Source: Marilutibacter aestuarii (GTDB lineage: Bacteria > Pseudomonadota > Gammaproteobacteria > Xanthomonadales > Xanthomonadaceae). From it: 64,000 nt of DNA. The notes under the pieces were generated by a model, which saw nothing but the letters and a program-made list of their open reading frames with translations, was not told where the DNA came from and did not search any database. The position numbers and the translations under genes were made by a program. Positions 63,831 to 64,000 of the stretch are shown in pieces. How positions within the stretch are numbered: position 1 is the stretch's first letter; each line of letters begins with the position of its first letter. The DNA is taken from the NCBI RefSeq assembly GCF_006546775.1, contig NZ_VICE01000017.1, forward strand, positions 1-64,000, written 5' to 3'.

Positions 63831-64000
63831 GGCGTGGACGACGATGGCGGTTCGGCACTCCCCGGGGCGGGTGCCGGGAGCGGTGCGGCGGGGAGGGGCA
63901 CGGGCGGGGCCACGGGCGGGCTCGCGCGCAGGTAGTCCTGGACGAGGGCATCGAGCGTGGCGCGCTGCTGCCGCGGGTCCTGCGCCTGCAGCTGGCGGTC
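63827..64000 (-). CDS. C-terminal end of an unidentified gene upstream of gspE
   Basis: The last 57 codons of a minus-strand gene are present; its start lies beyond the window. The visible sequence reads DRQLQAQDPRQQRATLDALV then a Pro/Ala-rich tail ending PPSSSTP. The stop overlaps the gspE ATG (ATGA), so it belongs to the same operon. By position it could be gspD or gspC, neither of which is found elsewhere here, but the fragment has no diagnostic motif. Confidence 0.7.
   Translation of the reverse strand, partial: DRQLQAQDPRQQRATLDALVQDYLRASPPVAPPVPLPAAPLPAPAPGSAEPPSSSTP

Overview
The window is a 64 kb piece of a GC-rich (about 70 percent by eye) gammaproteobacterial chromosome. Gene order (rnhB-lpxB-lpxA-fabZ-lpxD-bamA-rseP-dxr-cdsA-uppS-frr; rpsB-tsf; map-glnD-dapD-yffB-dapE-asnB), the absence of skp between bamA and lpxD, and the protein sequences suggest Xanthomonadaceae/Lysobacteraceae (Lysobacter or Luteimonas type). 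That assignment is an inference from content; no rRNA is present. I saw no phage, transposase or CRISPR array.

Layout. 1-2160: tail of a TolB-like/TPR membrane protein and a small putative lipoprotein. 2164-15685 (minus strand): a compact envelope and translation cluster for lipid A (lpxB, lpxA, lpxD, fabZ), outer-membrane assembly (bamA), site-2 protease (rseP), isoprenoid/phospholipid precursors (dxr, cdsA, uppS), ribosome recycling (frr), a cation-efflux gene and pyrH. 15978-23926 (plus strand): an accessory block of FecI-like sigma factor, FecR-like regulator, STN-domain TonB-dependent receptor and secreted subtilisin autotransporter. Together with 1.2 kb of repeats it separates pyrH from tsf-rpsB, which are usually adjacent. 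25097-27281: rpsB-tsf with promoter, long leader and terminator. 27345-33121: map, glnD, dapD, yffB, dapE. 33138-35546: a penicillin-acylase-family enzyme. 35629-37658: asnB behind what looks like a ribosome-mediated attenuator with an Asn-codon leader peptide. 37701-41122: tpm, parC, rnk. 41386-45574: tRNA-Leu(CAG), rnr, rlmB, and a guanidine-II riboswitch with sugE/gdx. 45594-48366: RNase T and a three-gene bufferin-type (HvfA/B/C) RiPP operon behind an ECF-type promoter. 48736-55568: phoU-pstB-pstA-pstC-pstS and an OprO/OprP porin, with Pho boxes before pstS and the porin. 55776-64000: type II secretion genes gspE to gspN, plus the end of an unidentified gene upstream of gspE.

Themes. Several units carry readable regulation: the asnB attenuator, the guanidine-II riboswitch, two Pho boxes, and a TGTAACC-N16-CGTAAG promoter before the bufferin operon. 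Two intergenic regions 29 kb apart (about 24.0-24.9 kb and 53.7-54.2 kb) share a 220 bp block embedded among GTAG-headed REP-like hairpins. The best candidates for new biology are the asnB leader, the bufferin precursor whose six EG[KS]CG motifs flank an EF-hand pair, the 220 bp dispersed block, and the sigma/FecR/receptor/protease island.
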